64,000 nucleotides of DNA, from positions 396,518,119-396,582,118 of the forward strand of contig NC_053392.1 in the NCBI RefSeq assembly GCF_905171765.1. The letters are read 5' to 3'. Positions 21,095-32,111 of the stretch are shown piece after piece. Within the stretch, counting starts at the first letter, position 1. Each line of letters opens with the position of its first letter. The translations under genes and the position numbers were made by a program. This DNA comes from Bufo bufo (Eukaryota; Chordata; Amphibia; Anura; Bufonidae). The notes below the pieces were generated by a model. It worked only from the letters and a program-made list of their open reading frames with translations. It had not been told where the DNA came from and searched no databases.

Positions 21095-22629
21095 CAGGGA
21101 TGGACTGGGACAATAAAGTGGCCCTGGACTTCAGCCAGACCGGCCCACTTTATTTTTCCCAAACACACTCAAAAAAAAAACATGTGAATGGCGCTGTTAT
21201 GGAGGGGATCTGTGAATGGCACTGTTATGGAGGGGATCTGTGAATGGCACTTTTATGGAGGGGATCTGTGGATGGCACTGTTATGGAGGGGATCTGTGGA
21301 TGGCACTGTTATGGAGGGGATCTGTGGATGGCACTGTTATGGAGGGGATCTGTGGATGGCACTGTTATGGAGAGGATCTGTGGATGGCACTGTTATGGAG
21401 GGGATCTGTGGATGGCACTGTTATGGGGGGATCTGTGGATGGCACTGTTATAGAGGGGGATCTGTGGATGACACATACCGTATATAGCATCTTATGCTAT
21501 GTGTCATCCACAGATACCCCTCCATAACAGTGCCATTCACAGATACCCTCCATAACAGTGCCATCCACAGATCCCCCCCATAACAGTCATCCACAGATCC
21601 CCCCATAATAGTGTCATCCACAGATCCCCCCATAACAGTGTCATCCACAGATCCCCTCCATAACAGTGTCATCCACAGATCCCCCATAACAGTGTCATCC
21701 ACAGATCCCCCCATAACAGTGTCATCCACAGATCCCCCCCATAACAGTGTCATCCACAGATCCCCCCCCATAATAGTGTCATCCACAGATCCCCCCCATA
21801 ATAGTGTCATCCACAAAACACTGTTATGGAGGGGGATCTGTGGATGACATTGTCATGGGGTGGATCTGTGAATGACACATATAGCATAAGATGTTATATA
21901 CGGTATGTATCATCCACAGATTCCCCATAACGGTGCCATCCACAGATCCCCCTCCATAACGGTGCCATCCACAGATCCCCTTCCATAACGGTGCCATCCA
22001 CAGATCCCCCTCCATAACAGTGTCATCCACAGATCCCCCTCCATAATGGTGCCATCCACAGATCGCCCCCATAAGTGTCATCCACAGACCCCCCCCCCAT
22101 AAGTGTCATCCACATGACAGACCCCCCCCCATAACAGTGCCATCCACGGATCCCCCTCCCTATAACAGTGCCGTCATCCATAGATCCCCCTCCCCGCCAC
22201 TCACAGTAGTATACATTAATAAATCGGTATCCTGCAGGCTGCAGACAGTAACTTTAATTTTAACACAGCGCTCATCTCTTTACTACCTTACATTCAGCTC
22301 CCTCCAGCCTCCAGTAACAAGTGCGGGCGGCAGCGCTCACTCACTGACGTCACGCGCCTGCGCCGCCTAGTGGGAGGAGCAGGCGTGTGACGTCAGTGAG
22401 TGAGCGCAGCCCCCACACTGCCTGCTGTTACTGGAGCTGAGTCAGTGTAAGATAGTAAAGAGATGAGCGCTGATTTTAAAGTTAACACACTGACAGCAAA
22501 AAAATTAAAATGGTCCGGGCCCCTTACTGGGGTATCGGCTTTACCCCCCTGATGGCGGCCCTGGCCGGCCCATAATTCGATCGGCCCACCGGGATTCTCC
22601 CGGTACTCCCGATGGCCAGTCCATCGCTG
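21095..22629. mobile_element. Non-autonomous hAT element
   Basis: The 8-bp sequence GTTAAAGC occurs at 21087-21094 and 22630-22637. The element begins CAGGGATGGACTGG and its other end, reversed, reads CAGCGATGGACTGG. The 8-bp duplication and CAG-type ends are the hAT pattern. It carries no transposase, but holds a long minisatellite (about 21183-22180) and a GC-rich right part with CACGCGCCTGCGCCGCC near 22352. Confidence 0.9.
21183..22180. repeat. Strand-switching minisatellite, about 28-bp unit
   Basis: About ten units of ATCTGTGGATGGCACTGTT with ATGGAGGGG run forward to about 21470. After a short AT-rich spacer they continue as the reverse complement, reading ATCCACAGATCCCCC, to about 21810; a brief switch back occurs near 21825-21870 and the reversed units resume near 21910. 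Frames on both strands here are repeat translations. Confidence 0.9.
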
Positions 22630-22739
22630 GTTAAAGCACATCTTGTTCCTTTCATTTCAAATCCATTGTGGTGGTGTATAGAGCCAAAAATGTTAGAATT
22701 GTGTCGATGTCCCAATATTTATGGATCTGACTGTATATG

Positions 22740-23039
22740 CAGGGGCGTAGCTAAAGGCTCATGGGCCCTGGTGCAAGATTTCAGCTTGGGTCCCCCCGTC
22801 CCTCAGTGCTTTGTGGCCAGGGAGGCAAACATTGAAAAATTGAAACGGCACCCCCCCAACTCCCCCCCATACCAAATTCTTGACCTAACCCCTTCCCTCC
22901 AGCCAGGGGTGTAACTTTACCAGCATGCACTTTCCATAATACCGGTGTCTTATATGTGGCACAACGGTCTTTGAGCCCCCTCAGGCTCCTGGGCCCGGTA
23001 GCGACTGCTACCTCTGCACCCTCTATAGCTACGCCCCTG
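22740..23039. mobile_element. Small hAT-type MITE
   Basis: Inverted ends CAGGGGCGTAGCTA / TAGCTACGCCCCTG. The flanks TGTATATG (22732-22739) and TATATATG (23040-23047) match at 7 of 8 positions. It inserted exactly at the right border of Tc1 copy 2. The interior has no coding capacity. Confidence 0.8.
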
Positions 23040-24440
23040 TATATATGTACATTATATATTCAGATACTTCCATCAATGATTACTCTCTCTTGTGACTTTA
23101 AACATTCATTCAGTCTAATCACCACCATAACTAACATACTGAATAGAACATCAAAGCAAGTAATTAAATACATCATATATAGTGTTATAGTTAATGTAAA
23201 GTCATAGTGACAAGTGCACTGAAATACTGTAGCTACATTGTCTTTACTGAACTGACAGTAAAAGACACATAGCAGCAGATCTCTGGTGTAAACCAGGAAA
23301 TTTAAGTCACGGCTTATTGAGGTCATGCTACTCCACCTTACCAAGCTTAAAAATTGAAGTTTCTGATCTGAGAGAAGGGTAATAACTTTGAATGTGTTTG
23401 GTAAAGTGGTCAAATTCTGCTAAATAGTACTAGGTTTTCCAAAGCATTTTGTAAATGATCAAAGGAACATCTAGACACGAGAAACAAAGGCTGAATTGCT
23501 AAAAATATATCTGTTAGGTCTGAAGCCCTGAATACAGTCCATGATTCTCAACATATTTTCTGCTGTTTATGCCATGTGTGCTGTTTTGCCCTTCGATCTT
23601 TCTACTATGTAGGGAACACAGATATTCAAAGGGCCTCATAGCAAAAAGTAGAAAGGGCCACTCTGCGACACCCAGTTTTCAAGAATGCGTGCATCATTCA
23701 CTGCCATGCAATGCGGAATCCAAAGCACAATGTCCCAGATTTCTGATTTTCTTTTTTGTTTTTTTTATTAAGCAGAAAGAAATTTAAAAAAATTTAAATA
23801 AAAAGTAACCCTCGTCCTCACTCACTTTATCCACCTTCTATGTCAATAAAATGGAACAGGTGCTTTATAAATATGGCATTCATTCACACCATATTTCTCA
23901 GTCACCAGTAGGGGGGCACTCAGTCTATAGGAATTTATGCATATACAATTGACTGAAATGGAAACTGTAATCATCTGTTTGCACTGAGTTTCCCTTTAGT
24001 GGTGGTTGTATGAAAATTCTGTGTTTTCACATAGGGAAGAGGATAAGACATTAAGGGCAATGCCACTGATTCCCTTCCCCCCTTCTTCCCGGACACCGTA
24101 GCAGTGGTGTGTGTTTTTTCATTGAAGGTAAGCCACTGCTCCCCTGCGTTGTTCTGGTTTAATATGACTACCATGTTTTTTGGTTACATCCGTATTTTGA
24201 ATGATGATGTAGGAAGCACAGCAGAAAATACTAGAGAAGTTAAGAAATGTCTACGCACGCATTAGTGCTGGTCCCAGGCGGTGTATTGTGCTTTATAGCT
24301 TCAATTTTATGTGGAAGGGAAAATTCTCAACTGGTCCATTATGTAAAGAAAGCACTTCAACCATCTCTTTCACTCTTTAGATTATAAACTATGGTTTTGA
24401 AGAATATATTGACGTTAATAGTAATTGTCTATTATACATA
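23040..24440. other. No gene recognised
   Basis: AT-rich sequence without a convincing open frame, RNA gene or terminal repeat. Short frames near 23060-23413 and 23569-23787 have no recognisable motif. Confidence 0.5.
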
Positions 24441-24444
24441 TAAC

Positions 24445-24594
24445 TAGTGTTGAGCGAAGCGAAGCATTCAAAGCTGACCTGGGTATATTTGATTTAGAGA
24501 GATTTTTGAAGAATTAATTTGTAAAGAATTAAATTTCTTGTTGAACTTTGGCGAAGGTGCCAAATCAAATTTTTCAAAACTTTGCTCATCTCTA
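24445..24594. mobile_element. Short MITE with GTGTTGAGCGAAG-type end
   Basis: The left end GTGTTGAGCGAAG and the right end, reversed, GTAGAGATGAGCAAAG are imperfect inverted repeats about 150 bp apart. Partial matches to this end are seen near 38318 and 51628. Confidence 0.5.
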
Positions 24595-24678
24595 CATCCT
24601 GCATAATCATTATCTAATTAATGACAAATAACTGTGAAAATCTGTTGCAGCTTTACTGCAAAAATAAAATTAAATATT

Positions 24679-25304
24679 TGTCACAGGGCACCGACTTCGC
24701 GCTCCTTCCCTTTGGTGCCGCCGGCGCCCTGCGATAATTTCAGAGCAAGGACATGCACTGCGTCCTCGTCTCAAGGGCGTCTCCAGGGTGTCCTCCGCTA
24801 CCGTAGTTTCGGCAAAAAGTCTGAGCGGCGAACTGGGCACTCAGCAGGATGCAGGGGGATGAGTCATGTGACGCTGGCCACGTCACATGACTCCCTCTCT
24901 CCCCTATTTAACAGGCAGCCTGCTGGCCACAGGTTGCCTGTGATTAAGGTCCTACACCTTGTGTATATTCCATTGCCATTTTACTTGGTAGTTGTATTTC
25001 GGCTTGTTACTTGACTTCGTCTCTTGCTTGCTCCTTTTGTACTTTTGCATCTCCTGGTATTTGACTTCTGCTTGACTTTGACTTGTCCTCACTTGCTCCC
25101 TGTATCGTTACTTGACCTCCTGGTTTTGACCTTGCTAGTTTGACCTCTCTTTGTTGTCTGTTTTGTTTGTCTCTCCGCACTTACGCAGGGTAGGGATCAC
25201 CGTCCAGTTGTGCTCAGTTGCCTAGGACTGGTAAGTGCAAGTAGGCAGGGACAGAAGAGTGGGTAGAGTCAGTTTGCACCTTCCCTATTACCCTTCTCGT
25301 GACA
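24679..25304 (+). repeat. Gypsy-3 5' LTR
   Basis: Begins TGTCACAGGGCACC and ends CTCGTGACA. A TATA-like TATTTAA lies at 24905-24911 and the likely RNA start is about 30 bp later. The 3' copy (35167-35822) is about 30 bp longer; it contains sequence near 35265-35310 that is different or absent here. Confidence 0.88.
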
Positions 25305-25305
25305 G

Positions 25306-25315
25306 AATCACAGGC
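25306..25315 (+). promoter_or_regulatory. Gypsy-3 self-priming site candidate
   Basis: AATCACAGGC, one base after the 5' LTR, is the exact reverse complement of GCCTGTGATT at 24936-24945, which lies about 31 bp after the TATA-like box. No tRNA-type TGG start is present. This is the Tf1/sushi self-priming layout, in which the RNA 5' end folds back as primer. Confidence 0.7.
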
Positions 25316-25329
25316 CGTACTACCATATC

Positions 25330-26215
25330 ATGGATCCGTTGTAAACTCTCACGGATCATGTCCGAAACCTGGCTCAGATTGTCCAGGAGTTAGGGGAGAG
25401 ATTTCAAACACAGGAAACTGTCCGAAACCTCTCTGTTTCTTCGTCATGTGCACTACAGGCGGAACCTCATGTTAAGCTTCCTGATCGGTTCTCAGGGGAT
25501 CGCAATTGTTTTTTGGCCTTTAGAGAGAGCTGAAAACTGTATTTCCGTTTGCGCCCCCTCACTTTTCTGGTTCTACTCAACAAAGAGTGGGAATTATTAT
25601 CGCCTTATTACAAAGCGACCCTCAAGACTGGGCATTTTCATTACCCCCCGTCTCTCAGTGTCTTAGATTTGTCAACGTGTTTTTTTCAAGCGCTCAGGGT
25701 TTTGTATGATGAACCTGATAGAGCATCTGTAGCGGAAAGTCAGTTAAAATCTCTTGAACAGGGTGATCGATCGGTATAAGACTACTGTACTCAATTTCGG
25801 AAATGGTGCGTTCCCTCTGGGTGGAATAAACCTGCTCTTAAAAGTCAGTTTAAGTCTGGCCTATCTGAGACTCTCAAAGACATGCTTGTATGTTATCCCT
25901 CTCCTGGGACCTTGGAGAAAACCATGACCCTTGCTGTGAGACTGGACAGACGCATTAGGGAGAGACAACGGGAGCATTTTCTTTTTCCACAGGTTATGTC
26001 CAAACCAGAGACCAATCCTATGGGGATCAAGTCAGAGCCTTGTACTGACGAACCTATGCAGCTCGGTTTGACCAGAAGAGATCAACGTTGTCGCCGTGGT
26101 ACATGTTTTTACTGTGTCGACTCCGATCATTGGATCCGGCAATGTCCCAAGGTCCCTTATGGAAGATCACCCAAACCAGAGGGATCTAAAGATAAGGTAC
26201 TCCCTGGGGTGGTAA
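25330..26215 (+). pseudogene. gag: Gypsy-3 gag, broken
   Basis: The ATG at 25330 meets a stop at codon 5. Recognisable gag pieces appear in alternating frames: PDRFSGDRNCFLAFRE near 25470-25525, YDEPDRASVAESQLKSLEQGDRS near 25700-25777, then 25882 onward. A zinc knuckle CFYCVDSDHWIRQC (about 26105-26146) keeps the CX2CX4HX4C spacing. The DPDR...AESKL-type segment is shared with Gypsy-1 gag, so the two are related. It would form the particle coat. Several stops and shifts make it non-functional. Confidence 0.8.
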
Positions 26216-26923
26216 AGCAGAAGTTATTGGTACCTTTTACTATTTCATTTGGTTTAAACAACGGGTCAGGTAGTGCCTTTGCTGATTCTGGGTCGGCCTC
26301 TTTATTGATCTTAAGTTTGCTCTTCAGTTGGGGATACCTATGTTAGACCTTCCCAATCCTATTTACATTGTAGCCATTGACTCTACTCCCTTGCTGAGGG
26401 GCACTGTTAAGTATTGTACACCTGAAATAACCCTGACTGTAGGGGTCACCCACACTGAGAATTGCTCCTTGTTGATCTTAGAAAATTTGCTCGCTGAAAT
26501 TTCCCTGGCCCCAATTACACAACCCTGTCATTAATTGGACCAGAGGTGAGGTTGAAAAATGGGGTCCCAAATGTAACTCTTGTTTACCCATTTTACAGGC
26601 AGGTATCTCTGCTGAATCTAAGACGTTACCTTCATATATAAAGGAATTTGCTGATGTGTTCTCCTCATCTGACCCGGGGAGTCTGTTCCCCCATAGATCT
26701 TATGACTCTTATGACTGTGCTATTGATTTAGTGATGGATTCCAAATTCCCTAAGGGTCAGATATATAATTTATCTGGGCAAAAGCGCAATTCTATGAGGG
26801 AGTATATTAAGGAGAGTCTAACTAAAGGACACATCAGACCCTCTGTGTCTCCTATGGGGGCGGGGTTCTTTTTTGTAAAAAAAAAGGATGAAGACCTCAG
26901 ACTGTGTATTGATTATTGTGAAT
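26216..26923 (+). pseudogene. pol: Gypsy-3 protease and RT N-terminal part
   Basis: A protease-like active site FADSGSA lies near 26277-26297 and the frame then shifts. From 26656 a frame reads RSYDSYDCAIDL, then KGQIYNLSGQ, YIKESLTKGHIRPSVSP and FFFVKKKDEDLRLCIDY, the standard start of a gypsy RT. It breaks off at CEL near 26920, where foreign sequence begins. The rest of the fingers and palm, with the YxDD box, is not present anywhere nearby; the frame reappears only at 32460. Confidence 0.8.
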
Positions 26924-27306
26924 TACTGTATTTCTCACCCCATAAGACGCACTTTTTTCCCCCCAAAAGTGGGGGGGAAATGCCCCTGTGTCTTATGGGG
27001 CGAATGCTACCATTTTACATCGCAGTCTGCGATGCTGCAGCATCGCAGACTGCGATGTATCAGCTGGACAGGGGAGGGAGGAGGGGGTCGGTGTCATGCA
27101 AATGCGGCGGGGCGGTGCGGTCACTGTACTCCGGCTCCACCGCTCACTCACTTCCTTAATGCCTAAACATTTTATAATAATAGCTTTCATTGAAGTTCCG
27201 ATCCCCAGCCCCATCTGTACTACTTACAAAATGTCCTGTAGCAGGCAGGCAGAGCAGGGCGGGCGGCTGGCCGTAACTCACTGATGTCACGTGCCTGCGC
27301 TGCCTA
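26924..27306. mobile_element. Truncated MITE in Gypsy-3 RT
   Basis: It begins TACTGTATTTCTCACCCCAT and contains a perfect hairpin CATCGCAGTCTGCGATGC / GCATCGCAGACTGCGATG near 27018-27058. The last part (27270-27306) resembles the GC-rich interior of the hAT element at 22320-22372. The right terminus is missing; the sequence runs straight into a truncated Tc1 repeat. Confidence 0.5.
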
Positions 27307-28674
27307 CTTCATTCAATTTAATGAAAACAACGAATACACTGAAACAGGCTGTTTTTCAGCTGATCAAAAGTTTAGGACCACACCTCCAAAAAAAAAATAA
27401 ACCCCACCAAAACAAAAATCCAACTTCCAAACATGAACTCAGTAATGAGTAGCTCCGCCGTTATTGTTGATCACTTCAAAGATTTGTTTCGGCATGCTTG
27501 ATGCAAGCGTTTCCATGAGGTGAGTGGGAACATTTCTCCAAGTGGTAAAGACGGCCGCACTAAGGCCATCTACTGTCTGGAACTGTTGTCTATTTTTGTA
27601 AACTTCCCTTGCCATCCATCCCCAAAGGTTCTCAATTGGATTTAGATCAGGGGAACACACAGGATGGGCCAAAAGAGTGATGTTATTCTCCTGGAAGAAG
27701 TCCCTTGTCCTGAGGGCATTGTGTACTGTAGCGTTGCCCTGTTGAAAAACCCAGTCGTTAACACACAGACGAGGGCCCTCAGTCATGAGGAATGCTCTCT
27801 GCAACATCTGGACATAGCCAGCGGCCGTTTGACGCCCCTGCACTTCCTGAAGCTCCATTGTTCCACTGAAGGAAAAAGCACCCCAGACCATTATGGCGCC
27901 CCCTCCACTGTGGCGCGTAGAAAACATCTCAGGTGGGATCTGCTTGTCATGCCAGTAGAGAATAAAACTTTCTTCCACCTTTGAATGTCCCATGTTTGGT
28001 GCTCTCTTGCAAAGTCCAAACGAGCAGTTCTGTGGCGTTCAAGGAGATGAGGTCTTTGAAGACGTTTTTTGTTTTTGAAGCCCTTCAGTCTCAGATGCCG
28101 TCTGATGGTTATGGGGCTGCAGTCAGCACCAGTAAGGGCCTTAATTTGGGTCAAGGATCGTCCAGTGTCTTGACGGACAGCCAATTGGATCCTCCGGCTC
28201 AGTGCTGGTGAAATTTTTTGGGGTCTTCCACTTGACTTTTTTGTTCCATAACCCTCAGGATCATTTAAGAAATTCCAAATGACTGTCTTACTGCGTCCCA
28301 CCTCAGCAGCGATGGCGTGCTGTGAGAGACCCTGCTTATGCAGTTCAACAACCCGACCACGTTCAAAAAGTGAGTTTTTTTGCCTTTGCCATCACAACGT
28401 GTGACTAACTGACAGAAAATGAGAATGAATCCACATCTTTGCACAGATTTGGCATTTTAAAGGCATGTGGTCCTAAAATTTGGATCAGCTGAAAATCTGT
28501 TTCAGTTTAATCGTTATTTTCAATTAATTGAATGCTCAAAAAATGTTTTGTCTCACTCTTTTTTTCTTCTTGTTGCATGTCGAAGCTCTACTTGGAACCT
28601 TGTTAAGATCCAACAATGTAAAATATGATTTTTTGCCATTTTTCAAGTGGTCTTAAACTTTTGATCAGGATTGT
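27307..28674 (-). mobile_element. Tc1-like transposon (second family), left end truncated
   Basis: The right end is complete: read on the - strand it starts CAATCCTGATCAAAAGTTTAAG next to TA. Its terminal repeat is about 360 bp. The left repeat is present only from its inner part (27307 on, with CAGCTGATCAAAAGTTTAGG at 27358-27377); the outer part is lost. The transposase lies on the - strand. Confidence 0.82.
27439..28301 (-). pseudogene. Tc1-like transposase with a lost catalytic Asp
   Basis: The N-terminal piece (27891-28301) has the second helix-turn-helix, GRPQKISPALSRRI and the [15 protein letters not shown] segment leading to the first catalytic strand. The frame then changes near 27970. 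The C-terminal piece (27439-27993) has [11 protein letters not shown], then [10 protein letters not shown], where the second catalytic Asp is Gly, and the Glu in [11 protein letters not shown]; 34 residues lie between them (DD34E spacing). The first catalytic Asp region is also unlike the family pattern. The enzyme is dead twice over. Confidence 0.83.
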
Positions 28675-28679
28675 ATAAA

Positions 28680-29115
28680 GGAGGGAACCCCTAGAGAGCA
28701 GCTGCTGTCTTCCTTTCCCACAATTTTTAATGCCATTGATTTTCTGGCAGATGCGTCGGCAGATTCGTTCAAATTTTCAGCTAGAGCTTCCGCCCTATCC
28801 AACTCAGCACGTAGAGCCATTTGGTTGAAGGATTTGAAGGGAGATTCTACCTCCAAGGCCAAACTATGCGCTATTCCATGTCAGGGAGAATTTTTGTTTG
28901 GCCCTGTCTTGGATGATTTGCTTGAAAAGGCCTCAGACAGAAAGAAAGGGTTTCCTTCCACTAGTCAGCAACCTCCTAAGAAACCATTCCGTTCTCAGTC
29001 TAATAGGGGTATTCATAGGGGAAAGGAGGTGTCTAGGCAAACTTCAGGTACTACTAGAAGGTCCAAAGGATATCTTTTTTTCAAAGCAGAGGCCTCTAAA
29101 AAGCAGCCACAATGA
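28680..29115 (+). pseudogene. DIRS gag-like C-terminal region
   Basis: The open stretch reads LSSFPTIFNAIDFLADASAD from about 28706, then a Ser/Ala-rich helix, SKAKLCAIPCQGEFLFGP near 28852-28905 and a basic Gln/Lys/Arg-rich tail ending at 29115. This pattern is familiar from vertebrate DIRS gag proteins. The Met at 28825 is internal; the N-terminus is missing. Confidence 0.7.
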
Positions 29116-29234
29116 CACCAGGGCCCCCGGTGGGAGGTCGGCTTTCTCACTTCGCAGAACAGTGGCAAAAGATATCAAACAGCCCATGGATAATCTCCAT
29201 CCTAAGAGAGGGCTACAAAATTAATTTTCAGAGG

Positions 29235-30615
29235 TTGCTGCCATAACAGATTATCGTTCAAGTCCTCAGAAACAGGCGGCCATAGTTTCTGAGGTTGCTT
29301 CCCTATTAGAAAAGAATGTTCTGTTGGAAGTTCCAGTACAAGAAAGAACAAAAGGGTTTTATTCAACTCTCTTTTTTGTAAAGAAGCCGAACGGCTCCTA
29401 CCGTACAATAATAAATAAAAAAACTTCTGAACCAGTTTCTAGTGTATGAAAGATTTTGTATGGAAACGATCAAGTCGGTGATTTTAAATCTGTTCCCAGA
29501 TTGTTTTATGGCGTCCCTGGATCTCAGGGATGCCTACTACCATGTCCCTATACATCCCAGTCATCAAAAGTACCTAAGGGTAGCAGTTCAGTTGGAGGAC
29601 AGGGTCCTACATGTGGAATTTCAGGCGCTCCCCTTCGGGTTGTTGCAGGCCCCCAGGGTATTTACAACGATTATAGCCCATATAATACATCGATATTATG
29701 GCCCATTTGAGAGAAAAGGATTTAGTAGTTATTCCATATCTGGACAACTTTCTCCTTCTCTCTCAGACATTCACACAGCTAGAGGAGCAGACTTCATGGT
29801 TCAGGGAAGTATTGGACAGATTAGGATGGGATCTAAACATAGAAAAGTCCAGTTTAATTCCAAGTCAGGTATGCACCTTTTTAGGGATGACCCTAGATTC
29901 CACGTCACAGATGTGCCTGCTTCCCCTTCACCAAGCCTGTCTGATCAGATCCAGAGTTCAGTACCTGTTTTTCCATCAGTCCATTTCCCTAAGACAAGCC
30001 ATGTCAGTTTTGGGGCTCATGACAGCTGCCATTCCGGGGGTGGAGTTGGCCCAGTTCCACTCAAGACCACTCCAACTGCAGATTCTGGATGTTTTGGACA
30101 GGAGTCCTTTGTCTCTGGACTCAAAGATTCATTAATCGCCCCAGACACTCTCCTCGCTAGAGTGGTGGATGAATCTATCGAACCAGCAGGGGGGAGTTCT
30201 GTGGCAGAGACAAGATGTCTTGCTCCTGACCACAGATGCAAGTCCTTACGGTTGGTGGGCCCATATAGAATCCCTTCTTCTTCAGGGATCTTGGGATCTA
30301 GAGATTCAGTCCCAATCTCACAATTTCAGGGAGCTATACGCCATCTGGATAGCCTGGAAGGAGAGTCTCCAAGTAATGAGAGGCAGGAATGTAAAAATGT
30401 ATTCAGACAACATGACTGCGGTGGCATACATCAACAGACAGGGAGGTACCAGATTCCTGAGTCTAATGTCCCTCAGTCAAAAGATCTTTTGTCTGGCAGA
30501 GGATTCTCTTTTGTCAATTTCTGCAGTGCATCTGAGAGGAAGGGACAATGTTTTTTTTTTTTCCCCTCTAGGTCTTTGCCATGGCGGCGTGCACCTGAGC
30601 ACTGGGAGGTGCTGA
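29235..30615 (+). pseudogene. DIRS reverse transcriptase and RNase H, broken
   Basis: RT is readable from about 29235 (ITDYRSSPQKQAAIVSEVASLL) but stops intervene. Motif A is MASLDLRDAYYHVPI near 29508-29552, then EFQALPFGLLQAPRVFT near 29619-29669. The frame changes near 29700. The catalytic box then reads VIPYLDNFLLL near 29728-29760, with Asn in place of the second Asp. After one stop (30133-30135) the same frame carries RNase H: LLTTDASPYGWW, HNFRELYAIW and YSDNMTAVAYINRQGG. The layout is DIRS RT-RH. The Asp-to-Asn change would abolish polymerisation. Confidence 0.82.
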
Positions 30616-31079
30616 CTAACCCCCTTTTTTTGCAAGCAGACTTCTTAAGTTGTCATCATCTTCATCAAGGAGAATGGTCTTTGGACCAGCAGATATTCAA
30701 CAAGAGGGGTCTTCAACAAGAGGTGACAGACCTCTTTGCCACCAGGGTCAACAGGTAGGTAAAGAGGTTCTTCTCTCTTTTTCCAGAAGAGCATCCAACA
30801 GCTGTGGATGCTCTAGCTCAATGATTGAGAGAGGGACTTCTTTATGCATTTCCCCCATTAAAGTTATTGTCAAGAGTCCTAAAGGTGATAAGGGAGGAGA
30901 GTGCCCTAGTCATCATGATATCTCCCTTCTGGCCTAGGAGGGATTGGTTTTCCTGGCTCCGCAGAATGTCAGTTGCCTCCCCTTGAGTTCTTCCAGTTTT
31001 CCCGGGACTTCTAGCTCAGGGTCCCATCCTTAACCCAGCGGTAGAGAATCTTCATTTGACTGCCTGGCTTTTGAAAGGC

Positions 31080-32100
31080 AGATTTTAAGGAAGAAAGGGT
31101 CATCAGAGGAGGTAGTCAACACTCTATTGGCAAGTCGCAAGAGAGTCACGTCCAAGATCTACTTACGTGTCTGGAGAGCCTTCTGTATATTCGCAAATAA
31201 ACCAGTAAATGTACTTGAAGCGCCCGATTTACCTATAGTGTTAGATTTTATACAAGAAGGCTGGAGGAGGAAGCTTAGGCCTAGTACTTTAAAGGTACAG
31301 ATTTCGGCCTTAATTTGCTATTTTTGAGTTTAGGCTGGCTGAGCACCCATGGATAAAAAGATTTATAACGGCAGTTTCAAGATTAGCTCAAGTCCATAAA
31401 GTTAATATTCCACCATGGGATCTAAATCTGGTACTTTCTACACTTAAGTCAGATCCCTTTGAACCCATTCAGGAGATTTCCATAAAGGTTTTAACACTAA
31501 AATTGGCCTTTTTACTAGCTATTACATCAGCTTGGAGAGTGAGTGAGATTGCGGCCTTTTCTTTTGAAAAGCCGTATTTAAATATTTTGGAGGATAGGGT
31601 GATAATTTCGCCAGATCCTTCATTTTTACCAAAGGTGTCTTCTTCCTATCATCGTTCTCAGGACCTTATCTTACCTTCATTCTGTGCCTCCCCAAAAAAT
31701 AGGAAAGAGTCAGAATTCCACTGTCTAGATGTTAGGAAGTGTCTATTACAGTACCTAGAGATCACTCAACCTTGGAGATCTTCCTCTAAGCTTCTCATTT
31801 CCTTTCAGGGCAAGAGAAAGGGTTAGGCCATTTCCTCCCAGTCTATAGCCAGGTAGATAAGACAGGCTATTCATTTAGCGTATTCCTCCAAGGGAGTTCC
31901 CCCACCTACGGGATTTGGGGCCCACTCTACCAGAGAGGTCTCCACGTCCTCGGCAGAGAGAGCCTCTGCCTCCATAGAGCAAATTTGTAAAGCTGCCACC
32001 TGGAGTTCTCCTCACCCGTTTTTCAGGCATTACAGGCTTCAGTTACCCTCTAATGAGGGTCTAGTATTTGGACGTAAAAGTCCTTCAGGCAGTTGTCTCT
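31080..32100 (+). pseudogene. DIRS tyrosine recombinase, broken
   Basis: The core-binding half is at 31127-31327 (YLRVWRAFCIFANKP, then LRPSTLKVQISALICYF), ended by a stop. The catalytic half starts at 31503 with AITSAWRVSEIAAF (first catalytic Arg), meets TAG at 31824-31826 and another TAG near 31854, and continues in frame with AHSTRE (H-x-x-R) near 31918-31938 and FFRHYRL (catalytic Tyr) near 32021-32041. All four catalytic positions are visible but the frame has several stops. This enzyme would recombine the circular DIRS DNA into the genome in place of a DDE integrase. Confidence 0.82.
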
Positions 32101-32111
32101 CCCTAATCTGA

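Larger units (their letters stand above)
19547..22733 (+). mobile_element. Tc1-like transposon, copy 2, split by a hAT element
   Basis: Ends CAGTCAGGTCC and GGATCTGACTG lie between TA at 19545-19546 and 22734-22735. A 1535-bp hAT element interrupts the right terminal repeat. Without it the element is about 1.64 kb, normal for Tc1. It is the same family as the copies at 13042 and 55518. Confidence 0.92.

Noticed and set aside
21188..21847. Repetitive Trp/Gly/Asp-rich and Ser/Thr/Asp/Pro-rich open frames on both strands
   Set aside because: They are translations of the 28-bp minisatellite and have no start context or non-repeat portion.
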